A stretch of DNA of 64,000 nucleotides from Euwallacea fornicatus (taxonomy: Eukaryota > Arthropoda > Insecta > Coleoptera > Curculionidae): assembly GCF_040115645.1 (NCBI RefSeq), contig NC_089545.1:4216001-4280000 (forward strand). Reading direction: 5' to 3'. Of this stretch, positions 26,560 to 38,888 are shown one piece after another. Within the stretch, counting starts at the first letter, position 1. Every line of letters starts with the position of its first letter. The translations under genes were made by a program, and so were the position numbers. The notes under the pieces are model-generated. The model ran no database searches and was not told where the DNA came from. It saw nothing but the letters and a program-made list of their open reading frames with translations.

Positions 26560-26960
26560 TATGAAATTTCCCTGCAGTTTGATCCAAAGTTAATTATTCT
26601 GGAAGCTGATTGATGTCCCAAATGAAAATTATAATTGTTATTTAATATTTAATAATCCAAATTTGACATTACGTCAATCACGAATTTATGCGGGCTGGGA
26701 TTAAAAGCGGCCCGAGCCCATAGATAAATTTATTTCGCAGTCGTTTCGCAGTAATTTTGTAATTTTACGTCGTTAGCGTATTATTGATTGGAATTTGACC
26801 TGAATAATGTATGCGGCATAATTTAGAATTATTTAAATTATCGACAAATCTATTATTTATTTGATTTTAGTTGGTTTTTGAATGGAATTGATGTAAATAA
26901 TGTCGCATAATGCAGATGGATAATACCATTCTAATGACATCGGTAATGTGAAATATGGAT
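26560..26960. promoter_or_regulatory. Candidate cis-regulatory element
   Basis: Homeodomain/Caudal-type words (AATTTATGCGGG, GATAAATTTATTTCGCAG, GCGTATTATTGATTGG) are packed around short GC-rich pieces (GGCTGGGATTAAAAGCGGCCCGAGCCC), including a repeated TTTCGCAGT (GTCGTTTCGCAGTAA near 26741). The pattern suggests constraint, but no target gene or conservation data are available. Confidence 0.25.
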
Positions 26961-27716
26961 ACAGATATTTACAAATGTTTATACCATTGATGATAGTGGA
27001 ATTATTGCCACTCTCATCATATAACAGAATTGACAGCTTTGTACAGCAAAATTCATAGATTCTAATTAAATCTTGTAGATCTTTATTTTGACGCAGTTCC
27101 TGTTTGCCTCAAGCAACTTCAAGTCTCTTAAGGTAAACTGTTCAAAAACAGTAAAAGACTTTAAGTATATCAAGTTCGTTCGACGGCATAACCAGCTAAA
27201 TGCATTAACTGAAAAATTGTAAATTGACATAATTTTCTTTTTCGATTTTGTTGTCATTTTCCCTATGAAAATGTACTCCTAATTATAAACTCAATCACAT
27301 TTTTCACGAATGTGCTAGAAAATTTAAGTTACACTATTTCCAATGGGACTCTTGGGTAGAAGCACCGTCCTTTCATGTTTGTGCGATAGACAGAGTAACT
27401 TAGTTCTTCAAGGGATCTCAAATCCAATGTTACAGCCATTTTTTGACAACTCCTGCAGATAGAGAGAAAATATTCATATAACAGGTGTGGGATGCTTTGA
27501 CAGCTGTATGAAGCGTAATAATTTTTGTCTATAAAGGGTATCAAAAATAATTTACAAGTGTACATTTTGTTTTTTTTTTTAATAGAATCTCATGAATTTT
27601 TGTTAATTTTACGATTTCCATTTCAATTTTAGATAATTTCATATGAGATACATATGGTCTCCAATCAACGATTCACAAATTATAGCAAAATGTTTTTATT
27701 TTTACAAGGGTATATT
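26961..27716. other. Non-coding stretch, no gene seen
   Basis: This is AT-rich sequence with no motif. The left end of the element whose transposase follows is expected here but I could not find a matching terminal repeat. Confidence 0.4.
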
Positions 27717-28135
27717 GAACTGGAGAAAGATATTTGGTCTTGGCACAAGATGAGTTGCCATTGCTACATGAGAACATTCTCTTGGAAGACATGATATGGT
27801 TGTGGTAGTTGCAAGATGGTGCATCTGCCCACAATTCCATTAGAGTTACAGTATTTTTAAAAGTAACGTATGGAAATTAGTTAATAGAGACCAGAGCATT
27901 CATTAAGTGGCCAGTTTGCAGCCGAGACTTGACGCCCCTTAACTTTTTCTTATGAGGATATCTACAGGATACTGTCTATTTTTACAAGCCTCAAATTTTA
28001 GAAGGTTTAGAGACAAGGATGAGAACGGCTTGTGCACATGTTGCCCCCGTTATGTTTGCTCAAAGAAATATAATAGGGGAATAGAGGAAAATCTCATCCG
28101 TAATTGAGAATATTTTGAACCATATTTGTAAATAG
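27717..28135 (+). pseudogene. DUF4817-type Tc1/mariner-superfamily transposase relic (DDE domain)
   Basis: One frame holds family landmarks in order. It starts TGERYL...QDELPLL from 27719. The block LQDGASAH follows, with the second catalytic Asp at 27815-27817. Then comes WPVCSRDLTPLNFFL (from 27904), where the usual third catalytic Asp is Asn (27941-27943). A basic YLQDTVYFYKPQ segment and the C-terminal helix (LETRMRTACAHVAP) lead to a stop at 28133-28135. In-frame stops lie within this stretch (for example at 27806-27808, after the NFFL block, and near 28080). The N-terminus is missing. A GACACCTCGTATATA at about 28354-28368 may be the right terminal repeat. The gene is dead. Confidence 0.75.
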
Positions 28136-29789
28136 ACCACTACTTATTATAATTTTGTTTAATGCTTTTTATAATAAAGTCCTTAATAAACCTGAAATTT
28201 GTTGTAACATTGTTGTAATTGGTGAATCGTTGATTGTAGGCCATATATACTTTATATGAAAAATATTTACAATTGAAACGGAAATCGGAAAATTGATGAA
28301 TATTTAGGAGGTTCCTTTGGGAAAAACAAAAGACATACCCGTAACATATTTTTTTGACACCTCGTATATAAAAATTATTACGCTTTAAACAGTTCTAAAT
28401 ACATAATCTAATTATGTATGAACATTGTCTGACCATCTGCAGGAATTTTCAGAATAATGGCTCTAACATTAAACCTGCGACATCCTGTGCTTACATTCTA
28501 TATATTTCCACCTCAACACCTACAGGGTGTCTTAAATTCGCTGATTTTACATGTTAGCTCAGTTAATATGAAAGCCAAAAACTCGTGCAAATATTATAAC
28601 CATATTTGGGTTTCCGAATTATCAAAAGTTGCGAAGCAGTTTTGATATTCCATTAAGGGTTGGGTTTATAAATCCTGAGGGGAAGAAAAGTGATCAATTT
28701 TAAATAAGACATGGGCTCAGTTAGACCGGGATTTAAATTGTAATCTTCAATTTTGTCCTGCTTGTAACAAGATGAGCCAATGTGCACTAATTATTAAGTT
28801 CGTTTGACCTGATTCTATATGCGTATGGCAAAAGCATACACAAGACAGGAAGTATACGATGAGTTACATAAGATATTGAGGACAGAAATATGAAAATAAT
28901 GGAATACTAATGTCGACATAGCCAATAAAGCTGACGCATATGCCGAAATAGTTCAGAAGGCCTTCAGTACTTTCACTAACTTTCTTTTAGTTAAGGATCT
29001 TCAATGAAGAAAATTGGAATTTGGTGACGGACGACTTACAGGTACAGAACGGGATGAAGCACTAGCTCATATTGAAAACACAGCATGTCTATCCCAATTT
29101 GGCTTTAAACCAAAACACTTGACTGTTCACCCATTTTCCTCGCCACGCAATGGACAAAGCTAAACATACAAACAGATAAAGAGCAACACAGATTGGACTA
29201 AGCTTAATTACAAAAATAAGGCGTCTAACTATTCACTAGACGAATGCACACACATGAGGAGAGGGACAGAAAGACTGCAACGAATACAGACAAGATGGAA
29301 AAAGAGTAATCACAAATGGACTATTGAAAGTCACACTTCACCACGCTATTCGTCTTACAAGCCAAATAAGAGAACCCAGCTTCCTTTTTCCTTCAAATAC
29401 TCTAAAGGAACAGTTCTAAATGTATTTTTTTGTTTCCTTTGCATTTTATGAATGGTTACTTATGTATAATGTAGCTGTTTTTGTTAGAAAGGCAGAGAGA
29501 ACGAATGGCTCATAGCCTGTGTTTCTAGAAACAAAGATTATATATGTACATACATACATATGTACGATGAACGAGGAACTGGACACTGGACATGTCTGAT
29601 GGTATCTGAGTACGGACTGCTCCAGTAAGGGGGGTGCTTTTTGGAGGAAAAGAGGTAATAAAACGAAAATTCGTAGAATAGAGAAGAACGGACAATAAAA
29701 GGCGGGGATTCGAACAAGAGCAGAACGAGCATCCAGACAGGACAGAATCCTGCCCCTGCCCATCGCGCAATAATATTTAAACATGATTA
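28136..29789. other. Non-coding stretch with possible retroelement debris
   Basis: A transposon-end motif TACAGGGTGTC at 28521 has no partner. The plus strand from about 28830 to 29400 gives broken frames reminiscent of non-LTR retrotransposon linker sequence, but without endonuclease or reverse-transcriptase motifs. A short TACA microsatellite lies at 29540-29565. The 112-codon minus frame at 29446-29784 has no recognised motif. Confidence 0.4.
29540..29565. repeat. TACA/TATG microsatellite
   Basis: A short run of tacatacatacatatgta units, a simple-sequence repeat. Confidence 0.6.
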
Positions 29790-30240
29790 GTCTCTCTCCT
29801 CGTAGCGCGGACGATGCAAATCTCCTAATGCCTGATTATTTATGGAGCAATTCAAAGTCATAATTTAAATACTAAGTGTTATTGTTAATATCAGAGGCGA
29901 GGGCCGATTATGGGCGAGGAGCAGGGGGAAGTAAGGGGATGGAAGACCGCTATCCCGGTCGCCGTGGTCATTAGCACGCCCGGACCTACAAGAATGGCCG
30001 CTAGATGTGTGCTTATCCCGCCTATAAATCATTACAATATGCAATATAATTCCGGAGAGGTCTATCTGCTTTTTCGCAGGCAGATGCTCTTTATGCGAGT
30101 CCTGGGACGCCAGCTCTCTAAATTGTCCTTCTTTATTGTTTACCGTTGTCGCCGGCCTACCTGTATTTAATTTGAACCTTTTGTCTTTGTTTAATTTTCG
30201 ACGTGAACGGCCATGCTCTTATCTCTTATAATTTATTGGA
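29790..30240. promoter_or_regulatory. Candidate cis-regulatory element
   Basis: A perfect octamer ATGCAAAT (29815-29822) is followed by TAATGCCTGATTATTTATGG, a cluster of POU-, homeodomain- and Caudal/Abd-B-like words. A GC-rich block (GGCGAGGGCCGATTATGGGCG), an AT block with CCTATAAATCATTACAATATG, and further CpG-containing stretches follow. The alternation and retained CpG suggest conserved non-coding DNA. An 86-codon plus frame here (29910-30170) lacks motifs and probably reflects the scarcity of stops in the GC-rich parts. Confidence 0.25.
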
Positions 30241-30257
30241 TTATCGAATGCACGCAC

Positions 30258-30460
30258 TGTATAGGGTGTACCGAAAAAAGGCCTCATCAGACTAGCAGCT
30301 AAGCAGTTTAGCAATAGGAACCTACATGTCATTCTCATACTACCAGTATACAAATGCATTCGTGAGCAACCAGCACCAAATCGGTAAAGATAGAAAAGTA
30401 ATATGAAAAAATGCAAGAATATAAAAATTTTGTGCAATATTAGATGAAGAAACCCATTCC
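30258..30460 (+). mobile_element. Eroded 5' end of a DNA transposon
   Basis: It starts with TATAGGGTGTACCGAAAAAAGG (30260), a TACAGGGTG-type terminus. About 75 bp inside, ACCAGTATACAAA...CACCAAAT (30338-30382) recurs at 39296-39330, upstream of the transposase fragment at 39364. This suggests both are relics of one family. No transposase frame survives here. Confidence 0.45.
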
Positions 30461-33400
30461 CGTGTGCAAAAATCGGTAATTAGAAGTCACTTGAAAATCG
30501 GAATAAATCAAGTCTGGAGTAGACGAAACAACTTGAGAATTTTTCAAATAATTCGATAGTGCAATAATATTGTGTGTGTATTTACTGCATGTTGTGTTTA
30601 AAATGTCAAAATTGATATGAAAAAAATGATGTGAATGTAAATTATTCATGGATGATATCCCGAGACCTTCAAGTTTGATCGGATTAAAACCTGCTTAGAT
30701 AGTTTTTTGCAAGGTTTTGTTTCAACAATTGAGGTTGAGACTAAATAATTCGACGACGAAATCTCGAAATCGTAGATCTAGGAATTTTATCCCAAGAATG
30801 ATTTGGTCAAAATCTTTTGCAAAAAAGCAAAAATTTTCTAAAAATGTCCCTATGCAAATTTTACGTGATAAAACGCGAAGATCGAAGGGTATATGTCAAG
30901 ATTACTTGCAGAAATATCATAATCTCTGATTATTACTTTAATAATACAAGAAAATAGTAACAAAAGGTCTATTTCCAAATTATTGGCTTTCCAAATTCGA
31001 GCATTTTGCATCACGATGCTTTAGACATATGGCACCAGAAGGCGCCAGATTTTCTTTATTTTACCTCTCCAACAACCCCTACTGGTTTGTAAGCTGTTAT
31101 TTCCAAATAAAATAAATACAGAAGAATAAACAATCTGCCTCAAACGTATAAGACATATTAAGTAATATCGACAAACATCTGGAAAGGAAAAGGAAATATT
31201 CGGCACGTTACAACATGCGCATCTGAAGACGAACTATAAGAAGCGTAGTCTAGTCTAGAAAGAAGTGGAGCACTTACGGCACACCATCTAAGAGGAAGGC
31301 ATGAATATCAGCCAGAACAAGACGTGTTCCATTAAAAATCTGCTGTTAAGATCGGAATTCTTCCAAACATATTCCTCCTCCATAGGATTCGTTAAGAGGT
31401 ACAGCGATATTGGAAAAACGATAAACAAACGGAAACAAAACATCTAAGCCACGAATCCGGCAGGCCTTCGAAAGACTTAAGACCCAATCCTGGCTTATCT
31501 TACAGGGGAGAGGTTGTTCATCTTAAATATACATTCAAGGAACTGTGGTCTAGATGTAGAACTCTATTAAACGTATAGCTGGTATGAGATCTTCATGGAG
31601 TATTAGAGTAGAGCATTTGGTAAAGTAGGTAACAGAAAAATTGATATCTAATAAGGACTGACTTAAAATAATTTTCGGTTTTTAAAGGCGGTAAAAAAAA
31701 CTACTTTTTTTCAAAAAATTTTAGGAACGTACTGAGACGTATTGCTTGATACATACTGTCCTGAACTTGAATTAAGTACGAATGTCACGGACACTCTCAA
31801 TTCAACAAAACAACGATTACTGTCAATTGGGATATTCTCGGTGTATCTAATAGAGATATACACATATAAAGTTTACCTAGCGCAAAGACCAATAAGCCGA
31901 TTTTCAACCCTGGATATAGTTTTTCAAATATTTACCTTTCGAAGACTTCGAGACAAACGAAATCCCCAAAATGTCATATTGCCGCGGAATTAATACCAGA
32001 AAGATTAAAGTATCCAAGAATGTTGCACCTCCTCTAAGAAGACAAGCTAAAGCTTATCTAATACCCAAAAGTTTCGGCTGCGCGTTTGCCGCTTAATCTT
32101 TGCAGTGTTGCCTCGCGTCGCTCCGCTAATATCTTAATTCCAGACATTTGAATAAATGTTAATATTAACTGCCGCTGCCTTCGTCCGAGATATTACGTTT
32201 TCATCATGCTCTGATGATTTATTCCTCTTCTTGAGAAACTTGAATCAAGTTGTGCTGATTGCCTTCGGCGGGGGTGAAATCCGGTCTACGGTAATCAGCG
32301 TCTGTCAAGTGAAGGGTTCAATTTTGCGGCGTAGAAAATATTTTGTTTGTAACTTTTCGAGCAAACAATTCGTCAACATACCAATTTTGAATTTCAATTG
32401 CGTTATCGTTAATTTTGAATCTTCCTAGTTTAGTATACAGGATGGCCATCAGCAATTTCATAATGGGTGATTTTCTTATTACTAAAGCTACAAATTCCAT
32501 TCATGAGCCGAAGGTTAGCGATTTTAATGCAAAACTCATTATCATTTTAAGACTACTGAAACATGTGGAAGTTAACTTGCAGTTACGGTCAATGACACAT
32601 TGGTTATTTGGCCCTTAAGTAAATAAATACAGTATAGCTGGATTTAATGCTACAAGATGTTATGTGGATTAGGAATTTTGATGAAATTTCAGAAATAACA
32701 ATTTGCTTCCTTCAGTAGTAAAAGAAGCTCTAAAAGATTAAAAATATAAGTGTAAATTACACAAGCAACACTGGAAGAATGACAACCCCGGATTGCCTAT
32801 AACCGCACGAACCAAAATTTCTGTGTATGAAGGAGGTAACTAAATAACGGAGACCAACATCAGTCAATCATCAAATCATCATTTAAGTTTTTGTTTAAAG
32901 TACTATTTTGGATTTCTCGTATTTCTTTGGTACTTTCTCTAATTTAATTTGAGAAAGAACATTGATGAAGCAGGCTGATTTCCGCACATGCAGAATACGG
33001 TCATTCTGTTAAAAAGGAATGAATTTTAATGTAATTCTATATGTTGACTTTCACACGCATTTGAACGCCAACTTTCTTTCTCTTGCCTAATTTCTCCAAT
33101 AATTTACTTTTAATTTGTGACTGTTCATGCTCAATTTCATTCTATATCAATCGGCAAGAATCAATTGCAATCGATGGGGTGGCCTCTATGCAAATTTGCT
33201 TGGAAACCTACATTTTTTAAGTTAATTACTTTGTTTATGTTCGTTGTACTTACTACTGTGTAGACGTTAAAAATTTCAAATCTAATCGGATAATAAGGCC
33301 GATCCGCCAGAAATTATTTTAATTTTCTTTTGAAGAGCTTCACATTTGCGATGCTCTTGAGCTCCAGAGACAGATGATTAAACATCTTTTTCGCGCTGTC

Positions 33401-35235
33401 CGAACTGAACCATGGCATCTGGAGCAAATCGGTGTCAGCAAGGGAATCCTAAGTGTTTTCGTTGTGAAAACTTTTTCTCCATTTGCAAATTATCTCCATG
33501 CATAACATCGTGACGCTTCACAAACATCACAGTTATTCTCTTCATGATAAACAATCACTGCAGGATCAATAACTTCTTGGATTATTGCCTGTTTTGAGTT
33601 ATTTTATTGTAAAATCTAAAACAGTTGACTATCGGTTGAACCTAACGTACCTCGTTTTTTCCTAAACCTGAAATTTCCGTCCCCTCCGCGGATTATCGAA
33701 TAATCTAAAAAAGAATTGGGCAACATTTTTTTTAACATTTCATTTTTTGGCTTCATTTTTCCCGTTCGCAATTTGACTGCTTTTATTGGCCATTATTTTT
33801 CAGGGGGGAAAAATTGCATTATGTGGCGACCCTAGATTTTTTATTAATCGGAATGAGATATACATATGAAGTTTGTGCTCAGGTTTGGATGATTCCAGTA
33901 ACTTGGCGCAAACCATAAAATTAACGATAGTTCCTACCACAAATAGCGTATTCACACCTTTCCCGATAGACTTAATCCCCTTTCGGTGGGTGAAACAAGT
34001 GAAAGACGAATGCCTGCCGTAATGGGGGTCATGCATCACGGGCCGATGAAAGTTGTTTCTGCAGATCAGCAGGAGGAGGCTGTCTATCCTTCAGGAACGG
34101 TGAGTTACGGCCACCGCGCCCACCGATAAAACGCTTTAATTAAAATGCCGTCTTCTCAGGATTGATGAACACGAACGAAGATACTGAGTCGCACTGAATA
34201 AAGCTATTGTGGTTCTGATACCATTGTCGTTTCTACATACGAGTATTTTCGAAAAGTGGCAGAAATCGCTTTGAATAATTTGAGTGTAAAGAGAATACAC
34301 TGCAACATAGTCGTTCAGCGTGAGGAGCATGTAAACGGTAACACACAAATTTTGTTCAATGGCAGAAAGTTGCTCATTAAACGCGGTGATTTGTGTAGTA
34401 ACAGAACAGAAACAGATCTAAAAAATTATTTTCGGTTTTTCTCTTATATCGTAAATATATTCCAATTTCTTTTTTATATTTTTCCCGAGTAGTTAATAGG
34501 AGATAAATGAAAAGTTAAACCACTTTTCTGTAACAGTTGGGTATAAGCTTCAGCATGCCAATGTTGGTTTCATTCAATGACATTTCGTTTATTACGGTTT
34601 ATCATTATCAAAGTTTTTCTTCAAAAAACTACTGTAGTAAATTTTTGTCGACTTTGATGCAACTTTTTATTACAAATGCTCGCATCAAAACTCATACCTT
34701 ATCGTTTTCAATCCTTCTAAAATCTTAAAAGATTACTTAGTTTTCTGTTGTTCCCTTGAAATTCTTCTAGTACAACACAACGGTACAAAACTAGTGATAA
34801 AATGTTACTTTTCGTGTCATAATGATGAAATTGAAGGAAGACTGGTGTCTGAAGGGATTGTACAGTGTTTTACCGCTATACTTTGTTTTTGTGCTATTTG
34901 TTGTTTATTGGCATAGAAAAGGAGCAGATAATTTATCTTCATTTTCTAACAAGAACCTGCCAAGCGGAGAGCAGTTTATTTTGTGCATTTGAATGACAGA
35001 TCAGAACATGTTGCGTTTCGCCATCTCTAAAAAGGCGCAATAACCACTCTAAAAATTGCTTGTTGGGACTGAAATGCAGTAGATAGGAAATTGGTTCATT
35101 CCGTTTTATTCGTTAGTATTTCCAATGTTCTCTTCAAGGAGGGAAGGAAATATATTTTACTTACGACCATGTATTGCTCAAGTGGAAGCTGTTCGATTTT
35201 TAACTGCCATTTTTGACGTGAATGGAAAGTCAGCA

Positions 35236-35566
35236 CTTTCCACCCAGATGGATGTCAAATGATGCCTTAAAGAGGGATTAACTTCCCTTTCTTTTGTACA
35301 ACTTTCCACATATCTTGTGGAACTAATAAAAAAAAGCTCTAGACCATATTCAATCTAGAGCATGTTATTATTTTTTTTAAATTTCTGTCGACAGGCGTTT
35401 GGTTGCACGTACTGGGGTTTATTTAAACATTTTTATTTTCGCAAATATGTAGTTATAAAGAATGTGAATAATATAATAATGAATATGTAAGAATAAAGAA
35501 TTTTTTGTCGTTAATCATAGCTGAGTTTTTAATCTCGGCAGAAAAGATACACTTTCCACCTAGATG
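35236..35566 (+). repeat. Dispersed short direct repeat
   Basis: CACTTTCCACCCAGATG (about 35236) recurs as CACTTTCCACCTAGATG (about 35549), one mismatch in 17 bp, about 310 bp apart. The hairpin at 35325-35378 sits between them. It may be subterminal sequence of an old mobile element, or chance. Confidence 0.35.
35325..35378. repeat. Hairpin with GCTCTAGA/TCTAGAGC arms
   Basis: GCTCTAGA (35336-35343) pairs with TCTAGAGC (35354-35361) over a 10-nt loop, and flanking A-rich and T-rich tracts extend the stem imperfectly. It looks like a small foldback. No known RNA family is recognised. Confidence 0.5.
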
Positions 35567-37284
35567 TGCACTGCTGTGTCTACTATTAATTGTTATGTTA
35601 TAATTACAAACAAAAAAGAAATGCGTCCTTATTTTTAAAATTTTTATTTACTAAACAAAACAACTGTGCCCTCTTTCCCCTTAAAATTTCATATAGTTAT
35701 CAACCTAAAAGCATAGCAGTCGTCCCTAACATCCCTTATTATCAGCCCATTTTCCTACCTTCGCAAGTTATACCCATTCAAAACTATTTCTGTTGTCCTA
35801 ATACGAGAATCCGCTAAACACGGAGCGCGTCGTTCTTGTTTGCATCAGTTCTTACTTTAGAGCATTTTCAGACAAAGATCAGTATAAAGACCGCAACAGA
35901 CTGAAAAAGGAAAGAATACTCGGCATGTCCGAAGAGTTACACCAAATTGAGCTTAATCAAGCAAGGAGGAAGTTTCTCTAACACCTTCGCAGTATTATCG
36001 CCAATTCATTTGTCCTTGTCTTTTTGTTATCAGTCGAAGGCTGGTGCTCTTTGTCTATTACTCCAAGGAACTATTCGCACACGAAATGAATGGAGATATA
36101 GTTGGAAGACTTGCCGCCAGAGGTAGTGAGGATTGGAATTGTCGATCGGTTTGGTAGCTGGCTCATTCTGAGAGCATCGCTGCGACATCTAGGGGGAACA
36201 GACTGAGTTATGGAGGATAAAACTGATTTTTATTCACACAATTTTTTATTTAGTTAAATATGGAACTGGTCCTGTCAATGTTCAGCCAACCTCTCTTGTC
36301 AACTTCTTTATTTTAAAACTTAGAACAGTTTTAAATATATTAATAACTATTATGATTGAACCGAGTTTTTCTTGTCGCAGATACTATAACCAGAGGCATT
36401 CCCCAAAAATGTTTTTTCCTATTACATACTTGCAATAAATATATACTGTAGATAAATATTTGTTTTATATATCTATCTATTTTTTATTTAGTGATAATTT
36501 AGGATTAGTTTTAATACGATTTTTAACATGATTTTTCATTCGTGATTCTTATAGAAGGCAGGTAGTCTTCAGCGACTAGTTAAATTATTGACTAGAGAAA
36601 TCTAGGGTATTCGGTGCAATGCGGTTGAGATAAAACTTTTTAACTACTAGACTCCATACGGGGTAAACGAAAATTACAAGATAATAAAAACTTTCAGCTA
36701 CCTAGAAGAATAAGACTTAGAGCTAGTGTTTCCTAATTAAAGCTAAGTTAAAAAAAAACTTGCCCAATATTGAACTTTAGCTAACAATCAAGATAGAAAA
36801 AAAAATGTTAACCCACAATTTTGAATGGCAAACATTAAAATTAAAAAATACCTTTGTTTCTTAAACAATGTAACATGATGTGGCATAAAACCAAAAGTCA
36901 AATATTACACAGCAAAGTAAAGCACAAAATGAACAAACTGTTCTTTAAATCAATAAATAATAAACTTGGGGCATATTTTGTTTGCGGAAATTCTATTTCG
37001 GAAACGATAATTTACGATTACGTAAGTTTGAGGAGGTTTGGAGAGACCGTTATCCAACAAATTTCGACTGTTATCTAGATGCGAAGTGTTGATTCAGGAC
37101 GCTTCCCAAAATGAGCAGGAATGTCGCATAAATCAAAACCAAAGGGCATTCAGCGGACCGCAGCATAAATCATCAACGATATTCCATGAAACACATTATG
37201 GAAAAATCACTTTGACTGAATTTTCTAAGGCACAGCTTGCGTTTAGTAAGAGTGCAGGGAATAAAGTTAGGGGAATAAAGGATG

Positions 37285-37320
37285 TACAGGGTGCTCCAGA
37301 AACGATGGTACAAGTAGGTG
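37285..37320 (+). mobile_element. Left terminal repeat of transposase-bearing element
   Basis: TACAGGGTGCTCCAGAAACG begins at 37285, about 160 bp upstream of the transposase relic at 37442 and in the same orientation. This is the arrangement expected for the 5' terminus of a DUF4817-type element. No right end was identified downstream. Confidence 0.55.
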
Positions 37321-37441
37321 TTGAGTATTAGAGGATAAAAAAACATAGCGATTCGGCAGAACTTGCATTAAACAATAGTTTGTTTTGTTAATGTTATAAA
37401 TAAATTGTGTTATATTTTCACCAGCGCCTTGCTATCATAAA

Positions 37442-38067
37442 TTCACTGATGTCGAAATGAGAAATATAGTTTGAATTTCTGTGCAAATAAATTTTCGAAG
37501 TCTTCATGCTTCTGGCAGGTACGTGGAAGTTTATTCCAATAATAGACAGCCAAATCATCAAACTTCCAAACGATTTTGAGGCAAATCGTGTGGGCTGCTC
37601 CATTTAAAACTAGATGGTGAAAGACTAAAAATTCTCACTGTGGTGCACGAATAGGAAATTTTCTTCCGAATACTGGAAAATACAAAGACTAGCACCAAAC
37701 GTAGTTCTGAACCAACGGGAATCAGTCAATCATCAAATTGTATACTTTTGCGGAAAATGAAGCTGTCTCCATACAATTTTACACTTGTTCAAAATTTGTT
37801 CCGAACGAATTTTCAACTCGAAATTGATTTTTTGAATTTGCGCTATTCGTTCCGTCAAAAGCAACATCAGGACCTTTGGTTCTTTAATAGAATATTATCC
37901 GCCACCATCCTTAGAATTCAGAAAACTTAGGTTCAATGATAAGGCACCACTTTCAAAATGACTGTTAAATTAATGCGTGGCGTGATAGATATAGGACCAA
38001 TTCGAATTCCGGCAAAACTTAACGGGCCATTTAAGTTCTTGGAGAAACGAAACTGAATGTTGTATTT
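37442..38067 (+). pseudogene. DUF4817-type transposase relic, N-terminal and central part
   Basis: A single frame with scattered stops carries recognisable landmarks. The first, near 37442, is FTDVEMRNIV. Next, near 37520-37570, comes the DUF4817-like turn RYVEVYSNNRQPNHQTSKRF. A linker follows, then KMKLSPYNFTLVQNLF...NFQLEIDF (from about 37754), where the segment linking the DNA-binding and catalytic parts is expected. WFFNRILS (about 37880) stands where the first catalytic Asp block should follow, but that block is destroyed. Downstream, in a shifted frame, IGPIRIPAKLNGPFKFLEKRN (37991-38053) matches the next catalytic-domain segment. The C-terminal third, including the third catalytic Asp, is absent. 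It is clearly non-functional. Confidence 0.7.
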
Positions 38068-38888
38068 AAATGGAACTTGGACACACTGTAAAACTCTGAA
38101 AATTTTTAAAGCAGTGAAAAAAATAGTTTGACGGCTGTCCAAAAAAAGTTACTTGAAGGAGGCTGTAAGAGTAGAGTTTTTGTAAAGGATAATTAGAGAA
38201 TCGCGGCCTTAGAGCTGCAAATTAAATCTGCTGAAAACAAGCAACAGCAGCACCGCAAGCGGCGCCCACTGGCAGTAATTACATCGTCCGCTTGGCAAAT
38301 GCATCCAATTTTCCCCACCTTCCCCAGTTGAACTCTTAAAAGCATGCATATAATCATTAACATAAACTACACTTATCTGACAAGGGACTACGAATAAGAT
38401 CAGTCTCTGCGAGAGAGGGCCGTGCTATGTATGCAAAGCGCCATTTTCTTTATTGTAGTTTTGAATATAAATAGTAGATGGCTTCGGATAGGTTAAGCCA
38501 GCAAGTTTAAAGTTTCTCACATTTTTGTTGCTTCTCTAAAATCGCGCTTTTAGCTTTTTGTAGATAACCCTCCAATCGTTTACAATTCTATATGGTCTCC
38601 ATCTTTCCATTTATAAGAAATTCGCAAGTCCTTTACAGATCACAAACATAGAATTTAAATGTCAATCTGCTCTATTCTGCAATCTTCAGAACAGGTATTC
38701 TAACACGTTCTTCTGTAGTGCAATGCTCATCGTTCACGTCAGATCTTCACCATTTCCTGCATTGTGTGGTACATAATATACGCTATGCCCGTTACACTGA
38801 GTTTGTCTTCTGTTTCTTCTTTGTTTTTTGACCGATTGAAATTATTATTTCAGACCCTTAATATGGTAGACGGTACTTGAACTTGACT
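38068..38888. other. Non-coding stretch, no gene seen
   Basis: A CAG-containing, GC-richer patch at 38225-38290 and a TATA-like ATATAAATAG (about 38465) are present, without an associated coding frame. Confidence 0.4.

Larger units (their letters stand above)
30461..37284. other. Long non-coding stretch, no gene supported
   Basis: Nearly 7 kb hold only short open frames without motifs (for example 31742-31993, 32156-32428 and 34256-34492). Features listed separately are a hairpin at 35325-35378 and a short direct repeat (35236 and 35549). There is no evidence of terminal repeats, RNA genes or transposase. Confidence 0.45.

Noticed and set aside
28830..29400. Broken plus-strand frames reminiscent of a non-LTR retrotransposon
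   Set aside because: No endonuclease, YADD-type reverse transcriptase or zinc-knuckle motif could be found, and the resemblance is to poorly conserved linker sequence only.
29700..29720. GTTCGAATCCCCGCC (minus), resembling the B box of a tRNA gene
   Set aside because: No A box, anticodon arm or acceptor stem can be built around it.
29446..29784. 112-codon minus frame with two shorter frames nested in other phases
   Set aside because: Part of the translation comes from a microsatellite and no family is recognised.
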